Shown here piece after piece: positions 31,992 through 43,820 of a DNA stretch of 64,000 bases. The position numbers and the translations under genes are program-made. Source of the stretch: Dactylonectria macrodidyma (taxonomy: Eukaryota > Ascomycota > Sordariomycetes > Hypocreales > Nectriaceae); the NCBI GenBank assembly GCA_020744425.1, contig JAGMUV010000002.1, forward strand, positions 2,276,501 through 2,340,500. Reading direction: 5' to 3'. The notes below the pieces were generated by a model. It ran no database searches. It was given only the letters and a program-made list of their open reading frames with translations, and was not told the origin of the DNA. How positions within the stretch are numbered: position 1 is the stretch's first letter; each line of letters starts with the position of its first letter.

Positions 31992-32500
31992 ATGCCCGCG
32001 ATCCGACACTCATCGAAGCGAAAGCCCCCGCCAGAGGGCTTTACCGACATTGAGAATGACCTGCTCATCTTCTCAAACAAGATGAAGGACGCCCAAAACA
32101 AGCCGCCACCCCAGGGTCCCAAGCACCAGGCGCAGTGGGAGATTTTCCAGATCGCCCATCAGCGCAGCCGATACGTGTACGAGCTGTATTATGAGAAAGA
32201 AGCGATTAGCAAGCAGCTTTATGACTGGTTGCTGAAGAACGGGTACGCGGACGCGATGCTCATCGCGAAGTGGAAGAAGCAAGGCTACGAAAAGGTTGGT
32301 TGCTCTGCCGTTGTGGAAATCAAATTTCACTCAAAATGCTGACTTTCAACCCAAAGCTTTGCTGTCTTAGATGCATTCAGACGAAAGAGACCAACTTCAA
32401 CAGCACGTGCATCTGCCGAGTTCCCCGAGCAGACCTTAAAGATGAGCAGGACATCGAATGTGTCAGTTGCGGATGCCGAGGCTGCTCCTCGAGCGATTAG
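31992..32500 (+). CDS. BUD31: Pre-mRNA splicing factor Bud31 (G10, Cwc14)
   Basis: Joined from 31992-32294 and 32357-32500 (148 aa; human BUD31 is 144). The N-terminal half has the G10 pattern ([40 protein letters not shown]). The C-terminal half has the conserved cysteine-rich zinc-binding region ([20 protein letters not shown], then a [13 protein letters not shown] end). Bud31 is a spliceosome component associated with the Prp19-related complex and contacts U2/U6 catalytic RNA. Phase-0 intron with an AAG acceptor. It converges on the ZNF511-like gene with 243 bp between stop codons. Confidence 0.96.
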
Positions 32501-32743
32501 AATACCACGGTCGAACAGGAAACCGAACTTAGAGATATTTTTCCTTGGGATCCGCACACAGGGCGTACGAAGAGATGGCGTTTGGCGCAACTTGGAAAAC
32601 AAAGAAGCTGCCTCATGGCCTACGACTTTTTGAAGATGATGGAGGGTAAACTCGACGAGGTAGAAGATCCCTCATTTGACCAGTTCATATCATTCATAAC
32701 GTCGTACTGATCATAAACACTCAGTTTGGAACTATTGGATACC

Positions 32744-33613
32744 CTATCTTTTGGAGAACCCTGCCCTGCCTCTCCCAAACCGCACGCTTGGGGGAACAAA
32801 GTTCAGTGAGGACATGGCCCCCGTAAGATCCGCCATGTCTGTGTCCACTGACTCATCGTTATTTGGCGCTTTCGCTGTTGCCTTTTCGGGCTTCTTAGAT
32901 GACGGTGTTTTGGGCGTTGGTTCTTTTGTTGTTTGTGTCCCCGTCTCCGTTTGTGATCCTGTCGCTTCTAGTAGACTGGCGCGGCGTCGTGACTCCTTGG
33001 ACTGGGTAGAAGTTGAGGAGCGACGGCGGTGATGACCATCGACAAGGAGGGACCTCCTGCCATCGATGCCATCCTTTGTGACCCCGAAGAAAAAATTCTT
33101 GGGATACATGTGCTTGTCGATTAGGTGCATGCGCCGCTTTTGATGCGTCAAACATTTGCGTTCACAACCCTCTACGAAGCACGAATACTATTTTTGTAGT
33201 CAGAACGCACAACGAGTACGATCGGGGTTAGAAGACTGTAACTCGGGGCATACCGTGTGCTCCCCCTTTTCTCGTTGAACTAATACCATGGGGTTGTGGC
33301 ATTCATCGATGTGAACGCCAAGTAAGTGCTCGGTTGGAAAGTTCTTACGACACTCGAGACATCGATTCGTGTGGGATTTGGTGTAATGAACCTCGTAATC
33401 GTCATAGGACTGGAAGGTCAAGGGTTCCTTGTGAGGGGGTAGAAAGCATCTCATGGCGAAAGTGTTTTCCTTGTCGTCGTCGTCCTCCTCTATGGCGCAG
33501 TCTAGCAGGGCGAGCTTTACTACCGGTTGTAAGGGTGCTGTGGATGACGGTCTCGTGTCCGCTCGGAGTGCGTCCGAATCTAACTCGTCCTCGAGCTCTC
33601 GTGAGCGCTTCAT
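32744..33613 (-). CDS. ZNF511-type C2H2 zinc finger protein
   Basis: Joined from 33613-33254 and 33187-32744 (267 aa). Three Cys/His units are visible: a first, divergent one (MRCFLPPHKEP then YEVHYTKSHTNRC), a second (CLECRKNFPTEHLLGVHIDECH), and a third after the intron (CFVEGCERKCLTHQKRRMHLIDKH) followed by MYPKNFFFGVTKDG. That order, and the YPxxFxF block after the last finger, are the ZNF511 family layout. The N-terminus is acidic and the C-terminal third is Ser/Thr/Lys-rich and probably disordered, ending in a Gly/Arg-rich FGRGRAGFSKR tail. The human protein is poorly characterised; nuclear nucleic-acid binding is inferred. Confidence 0.85.
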
Positions 33614-35112
33614 CTTTGTGCGGTGAGCTTTGTGGGGGGAGGGGCAGTGAATTACTTAAATCAGACCGAAGGAGCGGTAAGGCGAGACGAGACGATGAGA
33701 GCTGCGGGGCACGATTCCGAGATCAGGACAAACCAACTACCTATAAGTCGGAGTTGAGCAATGGGGATCGGTTCGCGGGTCACGAGGGCTGGTTGGGAGA
33801 TATGGCTGAGCTGAGGAGCTCAGAAGCCGAGGGTTTGATGCTATCTGCTTGCGCGAGATGCAAATATTTGCTCGGTGCAATGGTGGCATTGAAAGAAAGC
33901 CATTGCTGCAGTTGTGGTGAGTGATGCTCTAGTGCCTAAAAATACAGTGGGGTTCATAGACCGGGGTGGTTCGCTGAAGCTCACTACCTATGACGACTTG
34001 GAGGAACACCTGAAGCCAGTGAGGGGCTAGTTAGGCAAGGTACAGTCTGAGGCTAAAAGCCTTCGTACACTCCTGCTTTATTAACATCTTTATCAAGATC
34101 CTTCTCCTAATTTAATCTATGAAAGGCTACTAAAATAAACATAAATAGCATATAAGCTAGGGAATATTACATCACTTACTATGCATTAAGTACCTGCCTA
34201 CTACATAAGGGTTACTGGTCTACATCTAGTGTAAAGGTGTGAATGTACGGAGACTTTTGGCTCGAAACTGTACCTAGAGGGGTAAATCTAGGCGAGAAAA
34301 GAAAAGGAATAAATGAGCAGTGGCGAGCTGGTGTACGGGGAAGAGCACGGGCCAAGGCTGGAGGCAGGATGAACGAACCGGAGAGGCAGTCTAATTCGTA
34401 ACAGTGACATGGGACGAAGGGACGGATGGATGGAAGGATATGATAGCGCCCCAAGGAGTGAGGTATGGCACTACTAATGCCTAATTCAACTTACCTGCTG
34501 TATTTCCAGTGGGCAGGTTTTCTGGTAAGCAATCATGGCTTGGAAGGACCCTTTCCAAAGGGCCGTTTTTTTTTCTTTAGTCCGAAGTATTTCCACGCGG
34601 CACCGCAAACACAAAGGCAAACGCACTGCCACCAACCACAAGACAAGATCATGACCTTGAGGGGTTCCCTGTTCTTCACCCTGTCACCTCAACGGCGGCT
34701 TAGAATCTCTTCACCACGCACTCGCCTCTGTCGCATTCACCAAACCCTCGTGGCGCCCGTCCGTTTGCCGCCGTTTGTCGCCCCCATTTAATCCTCGCCG
34801 CGCGACTTGCTCCATCCTCCTTCCCTTCCTCCCTCTCCGCCAATGTGTCTCTCCTCGGCCGACGATTCCATTTTCGCGAGCCGAGGCCGCCCCCAGTCTG
34901 CTCAACACGACCAGCGCCCAAGTTATGGCCCGTCTGCAACTCCGTGATCCGGCCTCGAGAAAGAATGAGAGAGAAGCCAGATAGCCCGCCCCGCATCGTC
35001 TAGACCGTCGCTGCGATTGCGACTGCCCCCTCCCCCGGTCTCGCCTGCACCCTCCCGAGCTCCCGCGCACCCGAGCACCACCCGCAAAGTTGCCATACTC
35101 GACTTCGCTATC
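33614..35112. other. Divergent intergenic region with an AT-rich patch
   Basis: About 1.5 kb between the ZNF511-like gene and the EST1/SMG7-like gene, holding both promoters. The EST1-proximal end (about 34700-35112) is C-rich leader-like sequence. The middle contains a distinctly AT-rich patch (34081-34200). No gene recognised. Confidence 0.6.
34081..34200. other. AT-rich island, possible RIP-degraded remnant
   Basis: Hand count gives about 29 percent GC over 120 bp against roughly half in the surroundings, with many TA steps. This looks like the footprint of repeat-induced point mutation on an old repeat, but no repeat family can be named. Confidence 0.4.
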
Positions 35113-38100
35113 ATGGAGCCCCCTGCTGAACAGGCTGATCTCGCCGGCAAGGCCAGACAGGCGTGGCGGTATGTTCCGTGTCTTCTCGTCATTTCCAGAC
35201 TCCAACCGTCTTCTACCGTTCTTCTATTGCTTCCTACCCATTCGGTTGTGACTATGTAGTTGATCTACCACCCACCTATCTACCTAGTTACACCTGTGAT
35301 ATACCCGCAATCCATCCATGAGACACCGGCAGATGTTGCGCCGTCCTGCCCTGTTGCACAATCGCTGACGTGCGAGTCTTAGTTCCGCTGTCAAGTTGCG
35401 CAAGCTCTTAACCAAACAACTCGAGAAGCTTCCTAAAGATAACCCCTCCGGTGTCGACATTTCTCATTTCGAGGCGGTCGATTCAGTTTTGGATAAGTGA
35501 GCAAAGGAAACCTGGGCTTCTGGCTCCAGAGCACCCGCCGCTGCTGACACTCATCCGCCAGGTTCCGACTCGCCTGTGTGCAGACCATTTTCCTCGACTT
35601 TGAATATGCCATCGCCGAACGCGCCGACCATATCTTGTGGACGGTACATACATCCATTAACCACGAATACCGACGAACCCTAGGTCGTCTTAAGCACTTG
35701 GCCCAGGCTCCCGAGAAGCAGCAGAAGAACGATAAGCAGGCCGCAGCCGAGAGGAGGAATGGCGACAAACAAAAGGCCGACAAACAGAGTCCCCAGAAAC
35801 CAAAGGGCGACAAGCGCAATGTTGAGAAGCGGAAGCTGGGGGATAAGTACCTCGCCTTCCTTGGCATTGCTCAAGAGTTCTACAAGGGTTACATCCAGAG
35901 GTTGTCGGCGAGATATGATATCCCGGAGCTGAAGCGGATTGCTCAGGGCCTTGAAATACAAGACCCAGCCAACAATGACAAAATCAGCCCGGTCCCAACC
36001 AAGATCTATCACATGGTCCTCAAGTCCTGCCACTTCACCTTGATTTGCCTGGGTGACCTGGCCCGCTATCAGACTCAAGCCGGACTTAGAAAATCGAGCT
36101 ATGCTATCTCGATGGCCTATTACAGCCTGGCTTATGACCTCAAGACGGACTCTGGCTTCGCCTTCCACCAAATGGGCATCATTAGCCTGGAGGAGAGCAA
36201 GGACCTTGACGTCGTCTACTACTTCTACCGAGGCATCGCTGTTGCAGATCCTCATCCTAATGCGAAGCAGAATCTCGAGTCCAAGTTTAAGACTATCTTG
36301 CAGTCAGACAAAGCTCCGCCTAGGAAGACCGCTCGGGTCCCTCAGGACGCCTTCATCACCTGGTTTAGCAAGCTTCACGCGGTCTTCTATAAGGGCGAAG
36401 CACCGCCAAGCTCTGAGCTGGAGAGAGAGGTCCTGCATCGACTCGATATGGCCTCTAGGAACTCTTCTCAAGCTGACGTCCTATTTAAAATGACGTTGAT
36501 AAACATGTCTTCCTACTATGTTGCGTCTCAAAAGTATATTGGTATGTTGTCTTCCTTCACACCTCCTTCTAGTCTCACTGCTAACGGAATTAGACACGCC
36601 GTCCCAAGTATCATCTCAGTTTTGCCAGTACACGTTACGCCTCAACTCGCAGTTTATTTCGACATTCAGCAGAATTCTTGAAGCTGAACTCACGGATGTT
36701 GTTGTTCGAGAGAGTACTGACCCTAAGGCCACATCTGCAGACAAGACTTCTGCTACGATTGAGCGTCTGTTGCCCTTGCTCCGCATTTACGTCATGTGGC
36801 TCGCTGCGCGCCGCCGTGAGATTTTTGGAGCCGCCGAAGTTCTTGGTCTAATCGTCCCGGACATGGTCAAGGCTCTCGCAAAAGTGTTCACTCTGCTTTG
36901 TGCCGAGACATACACCCAGGAGCACCTGGCTACTTGTCCATACTTGCTTTCAGAGGATGTTGAAACCCGCGGCCTGCTTCCTCTGTCTCCAGACCAAGTT
37001 CCTGCAGAATGCCGCTCTTACTTTGGGGAGAACGGAGATCTGAAGCCTCACCTGCCGTCGAATCAAACTCAGCTCTCATCTTTCCAGGAGACGCTAGCCA
37101 GGATCCTAGATATTCTTCGTTGCGCCTATTTCTTGGCGGAAGACAGTATGTTTCCTCTGGCATATAAAGTGGCACAGAAGGGCCTAGTCTTTGAGTACCA
37201 GGAAAAGAAGCCACAACGAGAGATTCACGTTGATATCAGGCAGCCTCCTGCGGCAATCAGTGCTCCTTCACGCGAGACTGAAAACCAAATCTCGAACCAG
37301 CCACGCACTGGATTTGATGCTCACCAACCAGCCAGTCGGCCCGCGGTGAACGAAACAGCTTCAGGACCATCCTCCGGCTTGGTAACTGGCCCTCCTCGAC
37401 AGCCCATTGCCGCTGCTGACCATGCCGAAAACACTGTTATCAACATGCTGGCTCCATTCCTCAAGCCACCAACACCCCAGCCCCATCAGCAACTTCGCCA
37501 TCTTGACGAATCATCCTTTGGGATGCATACTGCGACCGCTAATGAAGTCTTCGGGATGCTCCATTCCGAATCAAGCCCTACCAGCTCGATACCATCTGGG
37601 AAGTTTGAGCCACTCCCTTGGGATTGGGTATATACTCCGACACCTCACAGTTCCCAGGATCCCTCAGTCTCAATGGCTAGGGATGCGTTTGATGGCCCGA
37701 CAGGTAGCCCCAACTACTCGTCCAGAGAACTGGCTCAGGTGGGTGGTGGCCTTGAGGATCCTTTCACCACCTCCAGTCGCTCGTTCCAGGCGCCAATCAC
37801 CCATCGACCAACTAGTAGAATGATGGGTAGTCCTCGAGTTGCCTCGACTGCCGAGGAAGCCCACAGGAATAGCTTGCTTCAATCCTTTGCGACTTCGGGG
37901 GCACCCCGGACGTCTACGTTTAGCCATTGGGGCCAGAATAGTACGCGGGTGCCCAGAGAAGCAGTGCCATCGTCCTGGGGTCACCAGCCCCTCGACGGTC
38001 ATGCTCTGGCCTCGTCAGCATCAGCCTTCTCTCACCCCAGCAGTCTCTACCAAGGGACCCCCGCCAATAGTGCCGCCTTCGGAATGCCAATATCAAATCA

Positions 38101-38233
38101 ATTTGTTGCAAGCCGGAACGATCATGGGTATGGCCAAGAAAACGTTCCCTCTGCTCGGCACTTCCAGATGGATGACACAACCTCGAGCTACGATGCAGCC
38201 ATTCTTCAGGCGGCTTTTTATAACAACAGGTAG
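35113..38233 (+). CDS. EST1/SMG7-type telomerase/NMD factor
   Basis: Joined from 35113-35168, 35383-35496, 35562-36541 and 36594-38233 (929 aa). Residues about 20-190 carry the Est1 N-terminal 14-3-3-like TPR region (QTIFLDFEYAIAERADHILW, then FYKGYIQRLSARYDIPEL). This continues into the Est1 DNA/RNA-binding domain: CHFTLICLGDLARYQTQ, AISMAYYSLAYDLKTDSGFA, HQMGIISLEE, DVVYYFYRGIAVADPHPNAK. The last 400 residues are Pro/Ser-rich and disordered. I see no PIN-domain acidic residues, so SMG7/EBS1/EST1 is a better fit than SMG6. Family roles are recruitment to telomerase or to phosphorylated Upf1 in nonsense-mediated decay; which applies cannot be told from sequence. A Lys/Gln-rich insert (about 95-140) interrupts the N-terminal domain. 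Confidence 0.9.
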
Positions 38234-38841
38234 ATGCAGAATTTCGTCATGAAGTATCTTCGCCATCTTGGACACCCGTATGCACCGACCGTCTTTGGTT
38301 TGCATCCCGCCCCTGGCTAGGCCACTTAGGATGCTTTTTTCTCACCTACAACGAGTGAGAAGTGGTGCTACACGATTCGGTGACCATTGCTGCTGGCATA
38401 TTGCTAAGCTGGGCCACTAGGGACTGCTCGCGGTCTTCGTTGGGATCACTAGCAGCGCAGCCATGTCCCCATCGATGCCATGGAGATGTTGGTTCCACTG
38501 AACCTGCGATCTGCCCACGCCTTGTACGACTTGCAGATGTTGGTTTTACCGTGAATACGGCATACGATAGCTTACGCGAATCTGGAAGTGCTGAATTGCA
38601 AGTTCCATACTGGCTTTTACAAGCAGGAAGACACTCTTTATTTATCAAAAGAAAATTGCTCGATCAGATTCTTGCGGCATCGTGGAGGATACCGCACCGC
38701 TGTGCGAAGGGAGCCGCCTGCCTGGGCACGCTCCCTTGTCATGCAGAAACGCCGTTGTTGAAACCGTTTTCCCTTTGCCCTCAACGCCGAGACATTTTCA
38801 GTCCTACAGAAGGGTATGCAAGATGAGTCGTTTTAGGGACT
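38234..38841. other. Convergent 3' intergenic region
   Basis: Between the EST1/SMG7-like and adenosine kinase stop codons. It should carry both 3' untranslated regions. The open frame at 38362-38826 has no family features. Confidence 0.6.
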
Positions 38842-40218
38842 CTAGGAGGAGGCCTGGTAAGTCTGCTTGGGGAAGGGGTATCTGCAAGAGGGTTAGCAGG
38901 GCCAGTCCATCTTTGTTGTAGTAACTGGCGCCCTTTCAAAGACGCCTTGGACATAATAGGGGATAAAATAGGTAGTAGGCAGTGGAAACAATCCGATTTC
39001 GAGGAGAACTTACGAAGGTCCAAGCTCCTGGATGCTGAGTCGTGCGAGCCACTGGCCCATGTCGATGCTAGTCTCAAGGGACTTGCCCTCAAGAATACCG
39101 GCCAAGAGGCCACCGGCAAAGGCATCGCCGGCGCCGTTGGTATCGTTGATCTTCTCTGCCTCGATGGCGTGGACAGGGAATTCGCGGATGGTGTCCTCGC
39201 CCTGGATAGCGACTAGGGTTGGTTCGGTGCCCTGGGTGACGATAGCGATGCGCTTCTTCTGGGTGTTGACCTTTGGGAGGTTGGCGAGGTGCTTGACGAC
39301 GTCCTTGGGCTCCTTGCTGGCGAGGTCGTGGGACTCGGCGTAAGCAGCGGCCTCGGTCTCGTTGCCAATAACGTAATCCCAGTAGGGTGCGCTGGCATCG
39401 ACGACCTCCTTAAAGAATTGAGGGATGAAGGGAGCGGAAAGGGACAGGACGAAGGTCTTGTTGTGCTCAGCAGCCTGCATAGCCAGCTCCATGATGGCGG
39501 GAGGGCAGACTGTTCGCATCGTGACTTTGATTAGCGCGCTCTTTTACGCCAGTGTGAGTGAGACACGAGAGTGTTGTAGGCCTTACCGGTGAAGTGGAAG
39601 CCACCAATGTAGTAGACCTCGGCGTTCTCAACCAGGCTCCAGATCTCGGGCTTCTTCAGGTGGTCGAGATCGTAGTGGTTAGCAGCGCCGAGGTCGGTGC
39701 AGAGCGATCGGCTGTGGCCTGTGATGATGGCGCCGCAGCGGCCAGTCTTCTCCTTGGGGTCAACGCGGTACTCGACTCGCAGGCCAGCGGCTTTGACGGC
39801 ATCGTGAAGAATGGCAGAATACTTGTCGTCGCCAGCACCACCGAGGTAGACGACACTGTTGGTGGGGAGGATGTACTGGGCGCCTCTGGCGCTGTTCTGG
39901 GCAGCACCGCCAGCAATGAGCTTGGCATCGTAGTTGTTGAGGAGGTCCTCGTAGAGGGGGATGTGTTTCTCCTCGGCGAGGATAGCATCGTTTTCCTTTA
40001 GGCCATACTTGTCAAGAAGGGCTTGGTCACCGTAAGCCTGAATATCTGTTGGAGGGCAAGAGAGAGGCTCGTCAGCACGCAATCGCCACGGCGTTTACTT
40101 GTATTCGGGGGTAAACGAGGCATTGAGGGGGATGGAGAAGAGCAAATGGCGGGACAAAAAGCATACCAAGCAAAGGATTCTCCAAGCAAAGGAGGGCGTA
40201 TTCTTTAGTGGGAGCCAT
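38842..40218 (-). CDS. ADO1: Adenosine kinase (PfkB/ribokinase family)
   Basis: Joined from 40218-40167, 40045-39587, 39509-39014 and 38881-38842 (348 aa, family-typical). It starts with LLCLENPLLG-D, the adenosine kinase opening. The substrate region reads GGAAQNSARGAQYIL and YLGGAGDDKY. The PfkB signature is DTNGAGDAFAGGLLAGIL (about residues 293-310), with the catalytic Asp in GAGD. The 40-nt last exon gives YPFPKQTYQASS, matching the family end. The enzyme phosphorylates adenosine to AMP with ATP in the cytosol; by clearing adenosine it keeps the S-adenosylmethionine cycle running. All splice sites are GT-AG and in phase. Confidence 0.97.
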
Positions 40219-41171
40219 GGTGTTCAATTGTCTTGTTGAGAGTTGTGCGGGTGATGGATTGATCGAGCTGCAAGGCCTGGAGGGGAAGAGTTTGAGGAGG
40301 ATTGGGATAGAGGGGTTATCGCTGGTGGCGGGGTTGAGGCGAAGTGTGGCTAGGGGGGTTTTCGGCATCCGAGTGCCCGTGCTCATGCCCGTGCTAGCGA
40401 TGCTGGAGATGGGATGTACCCACGTGCGGCAAATGAGCGACGGCAGCCCAGTAACAATTGCCGCTGGGCTTGCCAGGGGTTTTACCAGCGGTCTTGTCCG
40501 TAGAAGAGGCAGCATATTGGAGACTCGATTGGTAAGTAGGCAAGAGAGGTAAGTACCTAATGAACGAACGATGGCGAGGACTGCGATTTGAAAGTTCCGG
40601 TTGCTGCGAGAGTTTAAACCTGGGTGACGGAACCAAGAGACAGGCGCCGCCCTATACTTTTAACGCATTTTAGGCGTGGACATCATCATACGACATATTA
40701 ATCCTAGCCCCTGTGGCATGTTCTCGCTCTCACTCTATGGTGAAGAGTGCCCACGTCACTGGTATGGTCAATTGACCCTTTAGTCATTCTGGCAGGTGAC
40801 ATCACAGCCCATGCAGCTTCAGACCCTCCAATATGACAATGAGGGTTGCCGCACACTTCGAAGCACTCTCGCATTGGCCAACCAGCCACTGCGTTGGCAG
40901 GCAAGGGAACATAGTAAGCGAGGATTGTCAAAAGCGACTGGACTTGGCAAACGAGATCGTATCCTTTCAACCAGCCTCGTAACATTACGAGGACATTCCT
41001 GGTATTTCTGGTATCTCACATCTTCACAGAGAACGGCTTTCAGATTTTGTGCGCCAAATGCCATAGTACTTGCCCTCGGAGCTACCAGCCTTCTGCCCTC
41101 AGCAGTACCTTCAATAGTTGCAAGCAAGCCAGTATAACACCATCCCAATGAGACCATGAATTCCAGCCACT
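40219..41171. other. Intergenic region upstream of adenosine kinase / downstream of uL2
   Basis: About 950 bp. The half next to 40219 should be the adenosine kinase promoter and leader, and the half near 41171 the uL2 3' flank. Several open frames exist here but show no conserved motifs. Confidence 0.6.
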
Positions 41172-42236
41172 CTACTCCTTCGTCTTCTGAGTACCACGGA
41201 GGAGACCTGTTCTCCGCGCGGCAATAAGACCGGCCTTCTGTCCCTGGGCGGCGTATCGGGAAATGGTAGAAGCCTTACCAATATGTTGGTGGTTACCCTA
41301 TCGTGTGTTATTAGCAAGACCGCCCTCTGATATACCCTTGTGGAAGCACTTACACCACCGTGGGGATGGTCGACGGGGTTCATGGCAACACCACGGGTCT
41401 TGGGCCAGCTGTTGCGCTTGACGGCGAACTTGTGCTTGGCGCGAGAAGCCTCTGTATCAATTGTCAGTTTCCCAGTCCCCAAACATGCCGCTCAAGCCCG
41501 AAGCTGAAGTAGCTCTCAAGCAATTGCGACCATGAAAAAAAAAACGTACTCAGGAGGGGCTTGTCGGTTCGGCCACCACCGGCAACAATGCCGATCATGC
41601 CTCGGGACTTGGAGTGGACGACCTTCTTAGCACCGGAGGGGAGCTTGATGCGGGTCTTGCCCTCATCGGGGTTGTGTCCAACAACGGTGATGTAGTTGCC
41701 GGAGGTTCGACCCAGAGTGCCACGGTCACCAATCTTCTCCTCGACGTTGGAGACGACGGTACCCTCGGGCATCTCGCCGATGGGGAGGATGTTGCCGACG
41801 GTCAAAGCAGCCTTCTTTCCGGCGTAGATGAATTGACCAGTGTACATGCCCTCGTTGGCAATAAAAGTCTCGGTGACCTGCTTGAACTTGTAGGGGTGGC
41901 GGAAGACAACACGGGCGAGGGGAGCGCCACGGCCTGTGCACAAAAACTCATCGGTTAGTCGTGGTCCTTTGGGGGATCCCAATATGGTCGTTTGTGGGAG
42001 GCTCATCGGGGAACTTGCCAGCATCGTGGATGATCTCGCGGACGACACCGCGGACGTATCCGTGTCGCTCAGCGTAATCGAGGTTGCGGAACTTGGCGGG
42101 GGCCTTGTTCAGGCGCGTGTTGGCCGCTATCCTGAGAGTCAGTATTTCGATGTTGATTTCGTTCGGGAGGCTCGATCGGTTACTGACTGAAAATGGATCC
42201 ACGACCCTTGCGCTGGTTGCGAATGACTCTACCCAT
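41172..42236 (-). CDS. RPL2: 60S ribosomal protein uL2 (L2/L8)
   Basis: Joined from 42236-42188, 42126-42019, 41933-41550, 41451-41354 and 41297-41172 (254 aa, the same length as yeast Rpl2). It opens with [22 protein letters not shown] and contains [57 protein letters not shown] and [19 protein letters not shown]; the last block holds the conserved His near the peptidyl transferase centre. The second intron starts with GC (GCAAGT) instead of GT; only this splice joins DAG to RGAPLARV in frame. The minus strand upstream shows a likely 5'-UTR intron. Four coding introns, as often seen in fungal ribosomal protein genes. Confidence 0.97.
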
Positions 42237-43820
42237 GGTGTCTGTTTTCACTGGGTGAAAATAGGAAAGGGTAGATACTGTGAAGCTGTGGTTAGTGGAG
42301 GGTCGAGGGCAAAAGGGAGAGGAAGGCGATTTACCTGGCTTGGGCCGCTTGGTGTTTTGTCAAAGAGGGCCTTGCGTGCACCTTGGCTGATAAATTTTTG
42401 TGCGCGGGATTGCCTATGGGTGGAGGAGCCCTAGCACGTGACTTGGCTCAGCGAAGCTTGCGGAGCCTTTGCCAGCGAAACCCCTCGTCGCTGCTCCTCA
42501 CTGGACTCGTGCACTATTTAGTAGCCCCAATGTTTTGCATCGTCACAACCGAACCAGTCCCTCGCGATTGTCCCCTCTCCTTGGTAAAATGGGAAATCTG
42601 GCCCAATTGTGTTTTGTTGGTTGGTGTACTGACTGGCCTAGCCTTTCGGCTGAATATCTGATCACTTGAGATTTTGCGAGATTTTGCCATGAATTGTTTC
42701 TATCTTGGACTCGATGCTCTACTCCGCTTGAATGCCTTGCCAAGATTGACATAACTCAAGTACGAGGGCTGTGTGTTTGTAGTTTAGCATTGCAGTATGA
42801 GTGCCAAAGGACAGCGATTGACAAGAGCCCCTGGTAATCAGCTTGACCTTAGCAACCAGATGAGCATCTTGCTCATTTTTTTTTAACTACCTTTGATAAG
42901 AAGTTATGTTGAGCAATTTCAGCACATTCATGCACTTGGGAAGATTACAGACCTCGATGGGCTTGGTAGCCGAGAAATGTAAAAGGCATGCGTCTACAGT
43001 TTTGGGGATTATGATGCATTCATCATGATTGATGGGACACGCTGTTTGCGAACTTACACGCAAGCACTTGAGCCAATCGTAGCATTGCAAAAAGGCCTGG
43101 ATCCTGCAAGCCATTCAAGCCTGCCACTCCTGGCTCAACATGGATCCACTTTTAGTGGACTAGAATCACGTGATTCATACAAGCGTTAGAGTCTTTGAGC
43201 CAACCTAACACAGCTCCTCCTTTATGAGTCTCCAAGCCGCTCTTCTGTCTGGCTTCGTATATTGTCCCCTTGAAGACGTGTTGTCGCAGAACCTCGTCTT
43301 ACATTGCAGTTGGTCTGCATGGCTTTGTAGCGTCATGCTAAAGCAATAGGCGTCGTTGCGCTTGACCGTATTATATCTTTCAGTCGTGATATCTCTATGC
43401 AGACCCTCTCAGGGTAGACTTTCTTGATGCATGTCGTGAAATTTTACAGTGTTCCGTCTAACCTCGTGGAGCCCCTATGTTGATGCGGCCTGGACGAAAC
43501 GCTTTCTAGGGTGCTGACTTGTGCTGAGCTGCACGGGTCCGAACAATGGGCTTCGTGTGGGGAGAGTAGCAAGGGCGACGGCTCTGAGGTATGCCGGTGC
43601 AGGAACTCTTGTTTGTCGCCTTCAGGGAGCCCTATAACCCACGCGGCTCCGGCCGTCTAGGAGAGTTGATCTTAGTCTTGGCCTATCAGAATCCACAAGC
43701 CTGATTTGCGGCTCGTCGCCTCGCCTAGTGGGTGCAAATCCGCTTGAGAACCTAGTTACGTCGGTCCTCACTTCCCTCCCCCACATCCATCTCAACCTCA
43801 TCACCACGCGCACCGCCAAA
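42237..43820. promoter_or_regulatory. Divergent intergenic region RPL2 / DDT-WHIM gene
   Basis: About 1.6 kb with no supported gene. The end next to RPL2 should be its promoter and leader. Locally AT-richer DNA lies around 42650-43000. A minus-strand frame at 42887-43114 was examined and rejected. The last 80 bp before 43821 (CCCTCCCCCAC, CACCACGCGC) look like a leader. Confidence 0.55.
42278..42334 (-). other. Probable 5'-UTR intron of RPL2
   Basis: On the minus strand CCAG is followed by GTAAAT, and 57 nt later by CACTAAC and TTCACAG, a complete fungal intron pattern, ending 41 nt before the start codon. Leader introns are common in ribosomal protein genes. No transcript evidence. Confidence 0.5.

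Noticed and set aside
42887..43114. Minus-strand frame MACRIQAFLQCYDWLKC, slightly like a Cmc4-type twin-Cys mitochondrial protein
   Set aside because: Cysteine spacing is wrong, the second Cys pair is missing before and after any possible splice, and a TGA sits right before the ATG.
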